Shown here piece by piece: positions 31,995 through 42,482 of a DNA stretch of 64,000 nt (the stretch's first letter is position 1; each line of letters opens with the position of its first letter). The position numbers were made by a program, and so were the translations under genes. The stretch is from Candidatus Ruthia magnifica str. Cm (Calyptogena magnifica) (GTDB lineage Bacteria > Pseudomonadota > Gammaproteobacteria > PS1 > Pseudothioglobaceae). The stretch is from assembly GCF_000015105.1 (NCBI RefSeq), contig NC_008610.1, positions 372,001 to 436,000 of the forward strand, given 5' to 3'. The notes beneath the pieces are model-generated. The model was not told where the DNA came from, made no database searches, and saw only the letters and a list, made by a program, of their open reading frames with translations.

Positions 31995-33049
31995 CCAATA
32001 AGTTGTTTTCAAGTAGTGTTTTACTTACTTAATCAACACAAGGGGCGTTACATACCTCATAAACCTTAACGGGTTCCTAGTACCTACTTCTCATTTTCGT
32101 ATTTACTAATAAAAGATTATGACATTTGTTTAGCTTTTAAACTAATTAATCTTATTTGATTAATAATTTTTAACAATAGACGTTTGTGTTATATGGATTT
32201 AGTTTAACTAAATCCATATATGGTAGTAGGCTTTGTTGTGATGGATGCAGTTTCATCAACTACTTTGAAAAACGGCAAAGACTTTTACGATTATAATAAA
32301 AAATATAACTTAATGCTAAACCGCTAATACGTATGTCTATGAGTCGTTAAAATTTACCGTATTGAACAAAAATATCTGCAGCGTGATTTCAGCAACAAAG
32401 AGTTTCTTAGAATAGCAAAAGAACAATTTATTATTAATCAGCAAGAATAAAACATAATAACAATGATATAAAAAAATAGTAAGAATGAATAGAAAATTTA
32501 TCACATTAAAGTGTTTATTTATAATGTTCTTTTGTGTTTCAGTGTTGTTTTGGTTTGCCAATGTAATTACCGATGATAATAGAAGTAAAAATTGTGATAA
32601 TTTAAAAGTTAGTTTGCTAAAATCGAAAAATGATTTTTTAAGCTAAAAAAGTTATTTTCGTTGAAAAGAGAAAAATCGACAAATATTATGGTTAATGGTA
32701 GTAGAGAATTCGATTAATACGTTTTACGAAGTGGAAATAGATAAAGCAATATGAAAAAGTTAGGGTTTGCTTAGCTTACTATTTGAATGGTTGTGCTAAT
32801 AATAGTGGAATATTGTTAGACGGTGAGTTTCGAGTGCTAGACATATTTTATCGCTACAAACTTGTAAAGTTTGCGAGTGACTTTAGTTTATATTTTATTA
32901 TTGTAAATAGAAATTTTTTCTTTTTAGAAGCCTAAATCAAACAGTTCACCTTGCGGATAAGTGATATGGTTTATCGTTCAATAGTTAGTGTCAGTGTTGA
33001 AAATTTTAGTAGCAATTAAAGTATTTTTGTAGAGGTTTGTTAGAATTAA
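31995..33049. other. Decayed intergenic DNA after the RND transporter
   Basis: About 1 kb with no intact gene on either strand. Short once-coding-looking pieces exist (for example VVMDAVSSTTLKNGKDFYDYN near 32240, plus strand) but I cannot assign them. A 31-base palindrome lies at 32190-32220. Confidence 0.5.
32190..32220. repeat. 31-base near-perfect palindrome (15-base arms)
   Basis: TATATGGATTTAGTT and its exact complement AACTAAATCCATATA flank a single T. It lies about 200 bases after the RND transporter stop. It has no T-run tail, so it is not a clean terminator. It could be an extruding cruciform, an operator or a relic. Confidence 0.6.
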
Positions 33050-34761
33050 TGTGCCAAAGTGGTTATAGTGTCCAAGGTTGATCAAACTGACTATTATGAA
33101 AGCAAGAATGTACACGATGTCTATTATAAATCGCTTAAATAGAGCTCAATTCTTCATTTAATTGGTTATTAATACCTAAAAATGAAGCCTTGTATTTTGG
33201 TTAATTTGTTTAGCTTTATCAATACCCTATAAGTTATTACGTTGGTAAAAAGAATTGCACCATCAAAACTTTATTTTTGGTTTATGTTAAATATTTTTTG
33301 TTATTGCTTGCATTAAAACTATTCTATCAAAGCCATTTTTTATCATTGGTTTGGTCAAACACAAATAAATAAGCGTAGTCTTTATAATAGAATAGAGGTT
33401 CAAAGTTAATTGACACTCTGTAAAGCTAGTTATTTTTATTGATTTGCCTCAAATAAACTACGAATCATTAGCGCATTCGATGACAGTAATATCTTGTTAC
33501 CCGTAATAGGTCACTTTTTGTTTCTAATTTAATATAGCTTATTTAATAAGGTATCGATTGCTTTATCGTCTTTTGAATTGACATTATTGATATTTTTAAA
33601 GCGAATAACATGGCCCGATTCAAAATCGGTATTGTTTAAATTACGTTAACTTTTGTTGATTAAAAATAGTGTTTAGTTTATCAATTGATCAGATAAAAAA
33701 ATACGCTTTCTTCACCTTAAGAATCAGCATTAATGGTAGAGAAAAATCCACCATTGGTATCTTGCATTTCTGTCAATATGTAATTTAAGGTTTACTTGGA
33801 AATGTGTTTGTATAAAGTATTTCTTGTTAGTACATAGGCGTAAGCATAAACTAGTTAAAGTTGTGCTTGATTGTATAACATTTTTTCAAAGTGTGTTACA
33901 AATCAAATGTTATCTGTTGAATGCCGATGAAAACCACTATCAACAACATATAAACCGCCACTTACCATCATATCTAGTGTTTAATTTATTCGCACTAGGA
34001 TTTTATTTAGCAATAGCAATATAGATTCGTGTGGAAATTTTAGCGCTTATTCAAATACCCATTCAAGTTCATTAAAGTTCTCCAATATGGTTTTAATAGA
34101 TTTGACAACAATGCTATTATCAACAATTTGGTGGGATGTTGTTTTTGGTTGATTGAGCTTTTGATTAATTTTAATTTCTTATTTGTTTAACTCACTTGCT
34201 TCATTCTTCCATAAATTTTGTACTTGTATCAAGATGTTTAACAATTATTTTTTAGGAAAATAAGCCTCTGTAAAAAATGTTTTACTATTAGGGAGTAGAA
34301 TCGCATTGAGCGGCTAACCATAAGAGCGATTTAACAGTTGTGATACATTCATGTAGGTGTTATCAATATCAGAATGAATCTCATGATCCGCTTTAATAGT
34401 AACAAAATATTTGATTAAAAATGTTGCTATTTCAATATCATCAAAACTTTCCTTTTTCATTATGTGGCACCAATGAAATAGCGTAGCCAATAGAAATAAA
34501 AACAGGTTTATTTTTACGCTTTGCTTTGTCAAAAGCTTCATCTGAAAACTTATACTAATTAACAGGATTATGAATATGTTACAATGAATAAAGCTAGAAT
34601 GATATGATCAACAAATTTAGCATGACTTTTCTGATTGAGATGTTGTGTTCTAGGTATGTAATCTTTACCCTTATCACGATAAGTTATTCTAACTCATTCA
34701 TAAGGTGTGCCCATGTTGTTAGTATGGATATAAAAATCAAAGATATAAATATTCTAAACAT
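33050..34761 (-). pseudogene. YyaL/DUF255 thioredoxin-domain protein remnant
   Basis: Minus-strand pieces follow the family from end to end. A signal-peptide-like start MFRIFISLIFIS lies at 34761. YIPRTQHLNQKSHAKF comes next, then DEAFDKAKRKNKPVF and FHWCHIMKKESFDD (thioredoxin-like HWCH motif). These are followed by IKADHEIHSDIDNTYM, WPLNAIL, FHRHSTD, HFEKMLYNQAQL and NGGFFSTINADS. The conserved NPVNWY is read as NPVN-TAG-Y. Many stops and frameshifts run throughout. Intact members are about 600-680 residues and combine this domain with a glycosidase-like barrel; their function is poorly known. The 3' limit near 33050 is approximate. Confidence 0.85.
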
Positions 34762-35209
34762 ACTTTGATGTCAATTTTTTGCATCAATTGGTAATATGCA
34801 GGTTATTGTTCATTTTAATAATCAAAAATTATCAATCGAATTTAAATATAAAATTGACACAAGTCTTAATCAAGGTAAGATTCATTTAAGTATTTGATTT
34901 TGTTGTCTAAGACTTGCTTGATTTTTAAATTTTATTAAACAAAGTAATTATTATTCAACATGCTTCTCTTTATGTAGTTTGACGAGTTAACTTGTAATTA
35001 GGTTTGAAGACTATTTTTATAATTAGCGACAGTAATCTATCTCAATTATTATCCAAACAATTAGACATTGAATGTATAAAACTGTGTTATTTTTCTTGTC
35101 TCGTCCTTGTAGTATTGGCGATGCTAAAATTGGTTATTTTAGAGATAGTGCGAAGTTATGTTAATACTTTTTAAGGAGTTATAGATGGAATGATGCTTAC
35201 AAATATCAA
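34762..35209. other. Unassigned stretch between two diverging dead genes
   Basis: No intact gene. It separates the minus-strand YyaL remnant from the plus-strand metallopeptidase remnant and probably held their promoters and the 5' end of the latter. A fragment reading FLSRPCSIGDAKIGYFRD near 35100 looks once-coding but was not recognised. Confidence 0.4.
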
Positions 35210-36603
35210 TAAGATGAACATATTAAATTTTATCTAGGTCGTATATTACTAGGAGAAACGAAAGTAAAATGTATTTTGTATCCCATAGATATTGTTATAC
35301 GTACAGATTATGCCGTTAAAATTTCCCAAATATTGGATGTTGATGACAGTCTAGATAATGTCATTGATGTAAAAGAACAATTTGAAAATACATAAGGTAA
35401 AAAATTGTCTGCAAACGAATCTGTAATTCATATTCTATCTACTGCTGATACAGAGGTTTTAAAATTAAAATACAGACAAGTAGTGCCTATTTTTAGGCGT
35501 CTTGTTGTCAGCTATCTGTGAGTAGAAAATAGCATACACAAGGTTGTTGAAGATGATGAAAGCTTTATAAGATTCATTACATAAAGTAATGATAGTGGCG
35601 ATAACATTGACAATCAAATTGTTAGAAGAGCGGTGTTATTATCTTAATTATTTTATTATCAGTTCACGAGTGTTAGGTGATTTTAAAATAAACAAACAGT
35701 AAAAAAAGATGGCAAAATATATGAACATTTAGCAGTAAACTAAAATAGATAGTCGTTTCTATTTGAATAATATTAGTCGTTGTGACAATGGACTTACTAC
35801 AAACGTAAACAAACCTTAAAATCTATTGGAGCAAGAGAACTTAAACTTACTAGACATAGTGTCGAGTTGGCTGAGAGGTTAGAGTAATTAGGAGTTGATG
35901 CACATGCAAATTCTATTGTGGTTTATGATAATCAAGGCTCTCTTATTGATTATCTATATCCTCGTTTTAAAACATCAAACACTAGCTCAAGTTTTCTCAA
36001 TTTAATGCTCTTTATTTTGGTAATAGTATTTGTTATTACACATCTGATAAAGGATATGATAAAAGCTTATTTTCAATTGTTAATGTTGTTGTTCATGAGT
36101 GAGGATATGCCATTACTATCAGGACTTTAATTTAATATATTTGAGTGAATCAGGTGTATTAAATGAAGCCTTTTAGATTGCTTTGGGTTTTATTACTATA
36201 GAGCGTTTTACGAGAACAGATAATTGGCTTATTTGTTTCGTAGATAAACCTTAGAGATCAATGAATAACTCAGAAGATAAGTATCACATCAAGATTATTT
36301 TGATTATGAAATAACCAAAGATGATTCTGTTTATTAGCCAATGGCAGAAGAAAAGGTTTATTATCCAAATACTCACAAAATCGATAATTAGGTTTTAATA
36401 GATGTGACTAATGTACTACGCCAACGGATTATAATGACTTTTGTGGTGTTCATATCAATAACAACGTGGCAAATAAAATGTTTTATTTGTTATCTGTGGG
36501 TTTGGTTATGCATAATAGCGTTAATGTTACTGGTATTGAACGAATATACAAGAATAGATTAGATTGGTTTAGGAAAGCGGTTGGTGTAACTGATGACAAT
36601 TAA
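35210..36603 (+). pseudogene. Thermolysin-family (M4) metallopeptidase remnant
   Basis: A propeptide FTP-like block is visible near 35480 (LKYRQVVPIFRRLVVSYL, stop, VENSIHKV). The mature domain follows in three frames: FNALYFGNSICYYTSDKG, then FSIVNVVVHE, TGA, GYAI. The zinc motif HEWGHAI has thus lost its Trp to TGA and its second His to Tyr. NLIYLSESGVLNEAF and WLI...RSMNN then match the thermolysin glutamate-ligand and downstream blocks. FCGVHINNNVANKMFYLLS and NVTGIERIY match the active-site GGVHxNSGxxNKAxYLL block. The intact ancestor was probably a secreted protease. Confidence 0.8.
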
Positions 36604-36910
36604 TGATTTTTTTAAATGCTAAATGGATAATATCTTCAGTGGAAAGTGTTTTGTCATTGATAACAGGCAACATCGACATTTATTTGTGAGACAAAATAGC
36701 TAACGTTACTTTAGGAACAAAATCATTTACTCTAATTAGCTATCTAAATAAGGTTTTTCATCTTTGGAGATAAAGCCAGGTGTGTACATCTTCTTTAATT
36801 GATAAGTGAGTGTTAACGAGAATTATTTTTCGTTACCTATTGCATAAAAACTGGACATTTGGCATAGAATTTGGCACATTTTTTTTAAAAAATACCTGTG
36901 AATTTATCAA
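36604..36910. other. Gene-free stretch before leuD
   Basis: About 300 bases with no recognisable coding or RNA feature. The leuCD transcript reads towards this region from the right. I see no strong GC-rich terminator. Confidence 0.5.
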
Positions 36911-37525
36911 TCATAACCAGTTGTATTTATTAAAATAGTCTTTCTCAAAAGCTTTAATATCATCTGTGTATTGTAAGGTTAAACCAATATCATCAAGACC
37001 ATTGATTAAGCGTCTTTTTCGTTCTATGTCTATTTCAAAAAAATAAGTTTTACTATTCGTATGGATACTTTGGGCATCAAGATTAATCATAATTTCACCA
37101 CTTAAAGTAAAAAATTCATCCATAATGTTATTATCTTGCACAATAGGTAGAATACCGTTTTTAAAACAATTGTTATAAAAAATATCTGCAAAACTAGGGG
37201 CAATAATTGCTTTAAAACCATAATCCTCTAATGCCCAAGGTGCATGCTCACGGCTTGAGCCACAACCAAAATTTTCTCGTACCAGTAGTATTTTAGCACC
37301 TTGATATTTTGCCTGATTCAACACAAAATCCATATTAAGTGGACGTTTAGAGTTATCCATGCCAACTTCACCATGGTCTAAATAACGCCACTCATCAAAT
37401 AAATTAACACCAAAACCAGAACGTTTAATAGATTTTAAAAACTGTTTTGGAATAATCGCATCAGTATCAATATTGGCACGTTCAAGTGGTATAGCTATTG
37501 AAGTAAATGTAGTAAATTTTTGCAT
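36911..37525 (-). CDS. leuD: 3-isopropylmalate dehydratase small subunit
   Basis: LeuD is the swivelling small subunit of isopropylmalate isomerase, the second step of leucine synthesis. The 204-residue protein has [14 protein letters not shown] near the start, and the substrate-binding [14 protein letters not shown] and [16 protein letters not shown]. Its ATG overlaps the last base of leuC (TAATG), implying translational coupling. Downstream is decayed DNA; leuB is not adjacent. Confidence 0.97.
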   Translation of the reverse strand: MQKFTTFTSIAIPLERANIDTDAIIPKQFLKSIKRSGFGVNLFDEWRYLDHGEVGMDNSKRPLNMDFVLNQAKYQGAKILLVRENFGCGSSREHAPWALEDYGFKAIIAPSFADIFYNNCFKNGILPIVQDNNIMDEFFTLSGEIMINLDAQSIHTNSKTYFFEIDIERKRRLINGLDDIGLTLQYTDDIKAFEKDYFNKYNWL

Positions 37526-38925
37526 TATTTAACCTCTGAAAAATGACCAGTAATAGCACTTGCAGCCGCAATAGCTGGGCTAACTAAGTGGGTAAATGAG
37601 CCTTGACCTTGACGACCTTCAAAGTTACGATTTGAGGTGCTTATGCATCTCTCGCCTACTTTTAGCTTATCGGCATTCATGGCTAGACACATTGAGCAGC
37701 CTGCTTCACGCCATTCAAAACCACTATTTATAAAAATCTTATCTAATCCTTCTTTTTCGGCTTGTTTTTTAATTAATCCTGAGCCAGGCACAACCAAGGC
37801 AAGTTTAATATTGTTGGCAATTTTTTTATCTTTTAAAACACTAGCTACAATACGCAAGTCTTCAATTCGTGAGTTGGTGCATGAGCCAATAAAGACTTTG
37901 TCAATTTTAATGTCTGATATTTTTATATCAGCAGTGAGTTGCATGTAATTAAGTGCATTTTCCCAACTAACCTTTTCGGTATGATTTTTGGCGTTAGCAG
38001 GGTTGGGTATATACCCATCAATTGTTATTACCATTTCTGGAGATGTGCCCCAAGTTACTTGGGGCTTAATATCTTTTGCATTAAAATGTGCGATTTTTTC
38101 AAAATGTGCGTTTTTGTCAGAATGTAGTGTGTGCCAATATTCTACTGCTTTGCTCCATTTAGCACCTGAAGGTGCTAGTATACGACCTTTGACATAGTCA
38201 ATGGTTTTATCATCAACAGCAACCATACCTACACGTGCACCTGCTTCAATTGCCATATTGCATAAGGTCATACGACCTTCAATAGATAAGCTTTGAATGG
38301 TGTCACCGCTAAATTCAATCGCATGGCCTGTGCCACCAGCGGTGCCAATTTTGCCAATAATGTAAAGCGCAATGTCTTTTGCGCTGACATGTTTGTTGAG
38401 TTTACCACTGACTTCAATATTAAAGTTTTTAGATTTAGATTGCCACAAACAACCTGTGGCTAAAACATGTTCAACTTCACTGGTACCAATGCCAAATGCT
38501 AATGCACCAAGTGCACCATGAGTTGAGGTGTGTGAATCACCACAGACAATGCTCATGCCTGGTAGGGTAAAGCCCTGTTCAGGGCCAACCACATGTACAA
38601 TGCCTTGGCGAATGTCATTCATGGGTATTTCATTAATACCAAAAGTTTTGCAATTTTTGTCTAAGGTTTCAATTTGCAATTTTGAAATAGGGTCGCTAAT
38701 ACCATTAATACCTGATGAACGATTGGTTGTTGGTACGTTATGATCAGGCACTGCCAGGTTGGCACTTGTACTCCAAGGTTTTCTGCCTGCTATCGCCAAG
38801 CCTTCAAATGCTTGAGGCGAGGTTACTTCATGAATGAGTTGCCTGTCAATATAAATAAGTTCCGTTGAATTATCTCTACGTATGACGTGCGCATTCATCA
38901 GTTTATCATAAAGTGTTTGAGTCAT
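37525..38925 (-). CDS. leuC: 3-isopropylmalate dehydratase large subunit
   Basis: LeuC carries the [4Fe-4S] cluster of isopropylmalate isomerase. Aconitase-family motifs include [21 protein letters not shown] and the cluster cysteines in [13 protein letters not shown] and [10 protein letters not shown]. The C-terminal [15 protein letters not shown] is typical. I take the ATG at 38925 ([15 protein letters not shown]), since the upstream in-frame ATG at 38958 adds residues absent from the family. About 466 residues is normal. The gene diverges from the amidotransferase gene across 54 bases. Confidence 0.97.
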   Translation of the reverse strand: MTQTLYDKLMNAHVIRRDNSTELIYIDRQLIHEVTSPQAFEGLAIAGRKPWSTSANLAVPDHNVPTTNRSSGINGISDPISKLQIETLDKNCKTFGINEIPMNDIRQGIVHVVGPEQGFTLPGMSIVCGDSHTSTHGALGALAFGIGTSEVEHVLATGCLWQSKSKNFNIEVSGKLNKHVSAKDIALYIIGKIGTAGGTGHAIEFSGDTIQSLSIEGRMTLCNMAIEAGARVGMVAVDDKTIDYVKGRILAPSGAKWSKAVEYWHTLHSDKNAHFEKIAHFNAKDIKPQVTWGTSPEMVITIDGYIPNPANAKNHTEKVSWENALNYMQLTADIKISDIKIDKVFIGSCTNSRIEDLRIVASVLKDKKIANNIKLALVVPGSGLIKKQAEKEGLDKIFINSGFEWREAGCSMCLAMNADKLKVGERCISTSNRNFEGRQGQGSFTHLVSPAIAAASAITGHFSEVK

Positions 38926-38979
38926 TATTGATACGCAATACTTGATAAAATAACTCATTTTACATTTTCATTAAACTTT

Positions 38980-40755
38980 ATGTGCGGACTTTGTGGGCAG
39001 TTAAGATTTGACAGCCAAGTGGTGAGTGGCGATGAACTTAAGGTAATGATGCAAAAAATTGCTCGTCGTGGCCCTGATTCTAGTGGTCTTTGGGTTGATG
39101 ATAATATTGGTTTTGGGCATCAAAGGCTTGCTATTATTGATTTATCTAATCATGCTCATCAGCCAATGATTGATAAAAATCTTGGTTTGATTTTGATTTT
39201 TAACGGTACGATTTATAATTATCAAGCTTTACGTCAAGATTTAACCAAGCAAGGTTATCAATTTTTCTCGCATTCTGATACTGAAGTGATTATCAAAGCT
39301 TATCATTATTGGGGTGAGAGTTGTGTCACGCATTTAGATGGGATGTTTGCTTTTTGTATTTGGGATAAGATTCAAAATCAATTATTTATTGCTCGTGACC
39401 GAATGGGGATTAAACCGCTTTATTTTAATTTAACAAATCAAGCATTTAGCTTTGCTTCTAACATGCAGGCGTTGATAACACAAGGTATAGATAAAAGCAT
39501 TAATCCTATCGCTCTACAGCAGCAACTTTCATTGCATGGTGTTGTGCCAGCACCTAATACGATTATTAATGGTGTGAATAAAATTAAACCAGCAACCACG
39601 TTAACCATTAGCGCTAAGGGTAAAGTTGTTGAAAGAACTTATTGGAAGCCAAAGGCCATACGCCCAAAGGAGACATTAACGGATGAGCAGTTTATTCAGC
39701 GCACGCATGAACTTTTAACAGACAGTGTTTTAAAACGCATGAATGCTGCAGATGTACCAATTGGCGTGTTGCTTTCTGGCGGTCTAGATTCATCACTCTT
39801 AGTAGCATTACTTAGAGAGGCAGGACATGAAAATGTGCGTACATTTTCAATTGGTTTTGAAAATATTGATGATGAGGTCGGGTCTGAATTTGAATATTCT
39901 GACCAAATTGTTGCCCAGTTTAAAACCCGACATGAAAAATATGTCATTAGTAATTCACAAGTGTTACCACGCCTTGGTGAAGCAGTTTCAAATATGAGCG
40001 AGCCAATGGTAGCTCAAGATGCAGTGGCATTTTATTTATTATCTGAACAAGTATCTAAGCATATTAAAGTGGTGCTTTCTGGCCAAGGTGCAGACGAGGC
40101 TTTTGCAGGTTATTTTTGGTATGAGCGCATGCAAGCACAGACAGGCTCTGAGATTGAACGTTTTACCAAGCATTATGTGGACAGATCATACGAAGAGTAT
40201 TTGCAAACGGTTAATCAGCAATATCACAGTAACAATCATACCGAAACTTGGCTTCATTACGAATTTGCTAAGGCAAGTGCAGATACATTTATGGATAAAG
40301 TATTTCGCACTGATATTACTCGTTTAGTGGTAGATGATCCTGTGAAAAGAGTAGATAACATGACCATGGCTTGGGGTTTAGAGGCGCGCGTTCCATTTAT
40401 GGATTATAAGTTAATAGAACATGCTTTGAGCGTATCACCGAGTTTAAAAATGCTTAATAAAGGCAAACATCTCCTTAAACAAATTGCTAGAGGTTTGTTG
40501 TTGCCTGATAGTGTAATTGACCGTAAAAAAGGTTATTTCCCAATGCCAGCACTCAAATATGTGCGTGGTGAATTTTTAGACTTTATGTCAGGCATATTAA
40601 CTTCAAGCAAATGTATTAATCGTGGTGTGTTTAATCAGACATTTATTGCTAAAATAATTAATAAACCGCAAAATTATATGACTGCACTTAATGGTTCACG
40701 TTTATGGCATTTAGCATTATTGGAATATTGGCTGCAAATAAATATTGATGAATAA
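38980..40755 (+). CDS. AsnB-family glutamine amidotransferase, N-acetylglutaminylglutamine (NAGGN) amidotransferase type
   Basis: Class II amidotransferase of 591 residues. The N-terminal glutaminase domain has nucleophile Cys2 ([10 protein letters not shown]) and RRGPDSSG. The C-terminal synthetase domain has the ATP pyrophosphatase motif [16 protein letters not shown] (about 262-277) and [11 protein letters not shown]. Several blocks ([44 protein letters not shown]) resemble the enzyme that makes the osmolyte N-acetylglutaminylglutamine amide rather than standard AsnB. The NAGGN synthetase partner is not adjacent. It could instead serve as the cell's asparagine synthetase. It overlaps rnhA by 8 bases. 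Confidence 0.85.
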   Translation: MCGLCGQLRFDSQVVSGDELKVMMQKIARRGPDSSGLWVDDNIGFGHQRLAIIDLSNHAHQPMIDKNLGLILIFNGTIYNYQALRQDLTKQGYQFFSHSDTEVIIKAYHYWGESCVTHLDGMFAFCIWDKIQNQLFIARDRMGIKPLYFNLTNQAFSFASNMQALITQGIDKSINPIALQQQLSLHGVVPAPNTIINGVNKIKPATTLTISAKGKVVERTYWKPKAIRPKETLTDEQFIQRTHELLTDSVLKRMNAADVPIGVLLSGGLDSSLLVALLREAGHENVRTFSIGFENIDDEVGSEFEYSDQIVAQFKTRHEKYVISNSQVLPRLGEAVSNMSEPMVAQDAVAFYLLSEQVSKHIKVVLSGQGADEAFAGYFWYERMQAQTGSEIERFTKHYVDRSYEEYLQTVNQQYHSNNHTETWLHYEFAKASADTFMDKVFRTDITRLVVDDPVKRVDNMTMAWGLEARVPFMDYKLIEHALSVSPSLKMLNKGKHLLKQIARGLLLPDSVIDRKKGYFPMPALKYVRGEFLDFMSGILTSSKCINRGVFNQTFIAKIINKPQNYMTALNGSRLWHLALLEYWLQINIDE

Positions 40756-41188
40756 AATAATCATTTATACAGATGGTGGCTGTCGTGGTAATCCTGGTAT
40801 TGGTGGCTGGGGTGTATGGCTTAAATACGGCGATTATGATAAAAAACTTCAAGGTGTGCAACAAGATACCACTAACAATCAAATGGAGTTGACTGCAACC
40901 ATTAAAGCACTAGAGGTAATTAAATCTAACGACATTGCCATTGATTTATTTACCGATTCTAAATATGTGATAACAGGTATTAGCGAATGGATTAAAAACT
41001 GGAAAGCCAAAGGTTGGAAAACTGCCAATAAAAAACCAGTTAAAAATATAGACTTATGGCAGCGCTTAGATGTGCTTAATAATCAGCATAATGTTACCTG
41101 GCATTGGGTCAAGGGCCATAGTGGTGATAAGGGTAATGATATGGCGGATGCATTGGCTAATTTAGCCATGGATAAAATCAGTACTTGA
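40748..41188 (+). CDS. rnhA: Ribonuclease HI
   Basis: RNase HI degrades RNA in RNA-DNA hybrids. The 146-residue protein keeps all four catalytic acids: Asp in [11 protein letters not shown], Glu in NNQMELTA, Asp in LFTDSKYV and Asp near the end in GNDMADALA. The ATG at 40748 lies inside the last codons of the preceding amidotransferase gene, so the two are translationally coupled. Length is standard. Confidence 0.97.
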   Translation: MNKIIIYTDGGCRGNPGIGGWGVWLKYGDYDKKLQGVQQDTTNNQMELTATIKALEVIKSNDIAIDLFTDSKYVITGISEWIKNWKAKGWKTANKKPVKNIDLWQRLDVLNNQHNVTWHWVKGHSGDKGNDMADALANLAMDKIST

Positions 41189-41530
41189 GTTAAAATGTTC
41201 AATTAATAATTAAAATATTTAAATAACCTCAAAGAAGCTTGCAATCAAAAATAGTTATAATATAACGACAATTCCTGATTATTTAAATAAAAAATTAAGT
41301 GTGAGGAAATTAGTTATATTGTTCAGATTTTTTAAGTTTTAACGCTTTTTCTGATGTAAAAGATAGGGTTAAACCATTAAATGTTTATGGCTACGAAAGC
41401 ATAAAGAGAAGTTATTCATAATGCTGTAAAAGATTCTTGCGATAGTAAAGATGATGAACGTGTTATGAATTATCTCTCAAATCACAATTTGGAAGACTAT
41501 CAATAAGAAACTCAAAAAAAGGAGAGAAGT
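41189..41530. other. Decayed stretch between rnhA and the rhodanese remnant
   Basis: No intact gene. A short plus-strand run reading REVIHNAVKDSCDSKDDERV, then MNYLSNHNLEDYQ and a stop (about 41407-41505), looks like the end of a former gene. It is followed by an AAGGAGAG ribosome site for the next remnant. I do not recognise the family. Confidence 0.4.
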
Positions 41531-42028
41531 ATGAAATTTCAAACATTAGTAATTAGCGTCATATTAGTGGTATTTTAATATTAACAGTAGTTAATGACAA
41601 ATCAGTTAGCTTTGCATTCAGCCAATATATTCGTTTGCTCTAACTGTCGTTGAAACGGTAACAGAGTTAAATGTTATTCACGCTGTGTGTGATATTGTTA
41701 ATGGTGATTGATGCGTGTACGTCAAGTTGGATTAAGAAAGACACGATTCCACAGTACCGTTTACCAAACTAAATTCTAAGGCGTTAGCTAAGGGACCTTA
41801 TTGCTGTGGTAGAAATTTTAACCGAATGTTTTGGTATTTAAGACATGAATGGCGTATTTAAACTATAACAATATTAAAACTTTGTGTTTATTCTCTAATG
41901 GTTCATAGTGTGTTCAATCATCCGTAGCAATTAGAACATTGTTAACAATGGATTATCTGCAAAGTAAAATCAAATATTATCGTGATGGTATGAATGATTG
42001 GAGATTGTTAAGTTTGACAACTAAATAA
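41531..42028 (+). pseudogene. Rhodanese-like (exported) protein remnant
   Basis: A good ribosome site (GGAGAG) and ATG begin a signal-peptide-like MKFQTLVISVILVVF that ends in TAA. Further frames give VVETVTELNVIHAV, and the last third reads SSVAIRTLLTMDYLQ, then KIKYYRDGMNDWRLLSLTT and a stop. This resembles the C-terminal block of single-domain rhodaneses (CxGPxCxQSxxAIxxLLxxGY...YYRGGMxDWxxLGL). It is one of the sulfur-transfer-type proteins common in sulfur oxidisers, here broken by many stops. Confidence 0.62.
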
Positions 42029-42046
42029 TTGATTGTCATTTGTTTC

Positions 42047-42078
42047 AAAAAAGGAGTGTTAATAGTACTCCTTTTTTA
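42047..42078. terminator. Terminator hairpin after the rhodanese remnant
   Basis: AAAAAAGGAGT and ACTCCTTTTTT form an 11-base perfect stem with a 9-base loop, 19 bases after the remnant's stop. The flanking A and T runs allow it to work on both strands. Confidence 0.8.
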
Positions 42079-42149
42079 TCTTAAATCTATCTTTTGTTAA
42101 GGTTCAAATTGCGTCTAATCGCTGGCATCAAATTGGTTATGATTTTATT

Positions 42150-42478
42150 CGTTCAAGGTCGTAAATGCTTTTAATTAGATCTTGCATACTACTCAGGAAA
42201 GTCATATTGGTTTAAGTGATTTGCTAAACAAGTCTTATCTTATGCACAAAATGAGCTTGCTATGTTTTATTATCAAAGTAAAAGCGTTAAGAAAAATATA
42301 CAAGGTATATGGTTGGTAGTTAATTACAACTAAACAAGAAGATGAGTATGCGTAATTTAACCTTATCTCATTATTGTTAGAAAAAATAAGGTCAAATAAG
42401 TGTATTATTGGTTTAATCAAGCAACTAAAAACAATCATTCTTAGTGCTCAAGGAGTGTTGAAAAAATTAGGAGAGAAG
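42150..42478 (+). pseudogene. Possible Sel1-repeat protein remnant
   Basis: Frame-adjusted plus-strand fragments read LAYYSGKSYWF, FAKQVLSYAQNELAMFYYQSKSVKKN (split by my reading into adjacent pieces) and YWFNQATKNNHS. The pattern of Ala, Leu, Tyr and Gly spacing recalls Sel1/TPR-like repeats (A-x-x-NLG-x-MY-x-x-G-x-x-V). Stops interrupt all frames. The assignment is tentative. Confidence 0.35.
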
Positions 42479-42482
42479 ATGT

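Noticed and set aside
32221-32330. Possible FMN-binding or FixH-like fragment (VMDAVSSTTLKNGKDFYDYN)
   Set aside because: Both ideas rest on fewer than ten matching residues; no second motif was found.
32337-32561. Minus-strand hydrophobic open frame of 74 codons
   Set aside because: Phe/Ile/Leu-rich sequence arises readily from AT-rich DNA; no start context or family.
13344-36102. Reassignment of TGA to tryptophan
   Set aside because: Several pseudogenes have TGA at Trp positions, but they also contain TAA, TAG and frameshifts. Intact genes use TGG for Trp and TGA as a stop.
42101-42130. Possible tRNA TPsiC-arm sequence (GGTTCAAATT)
   Set aside because: No acceptor stem or cloverleaf can be built around it. 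No tRNA was found anywhere in the window.
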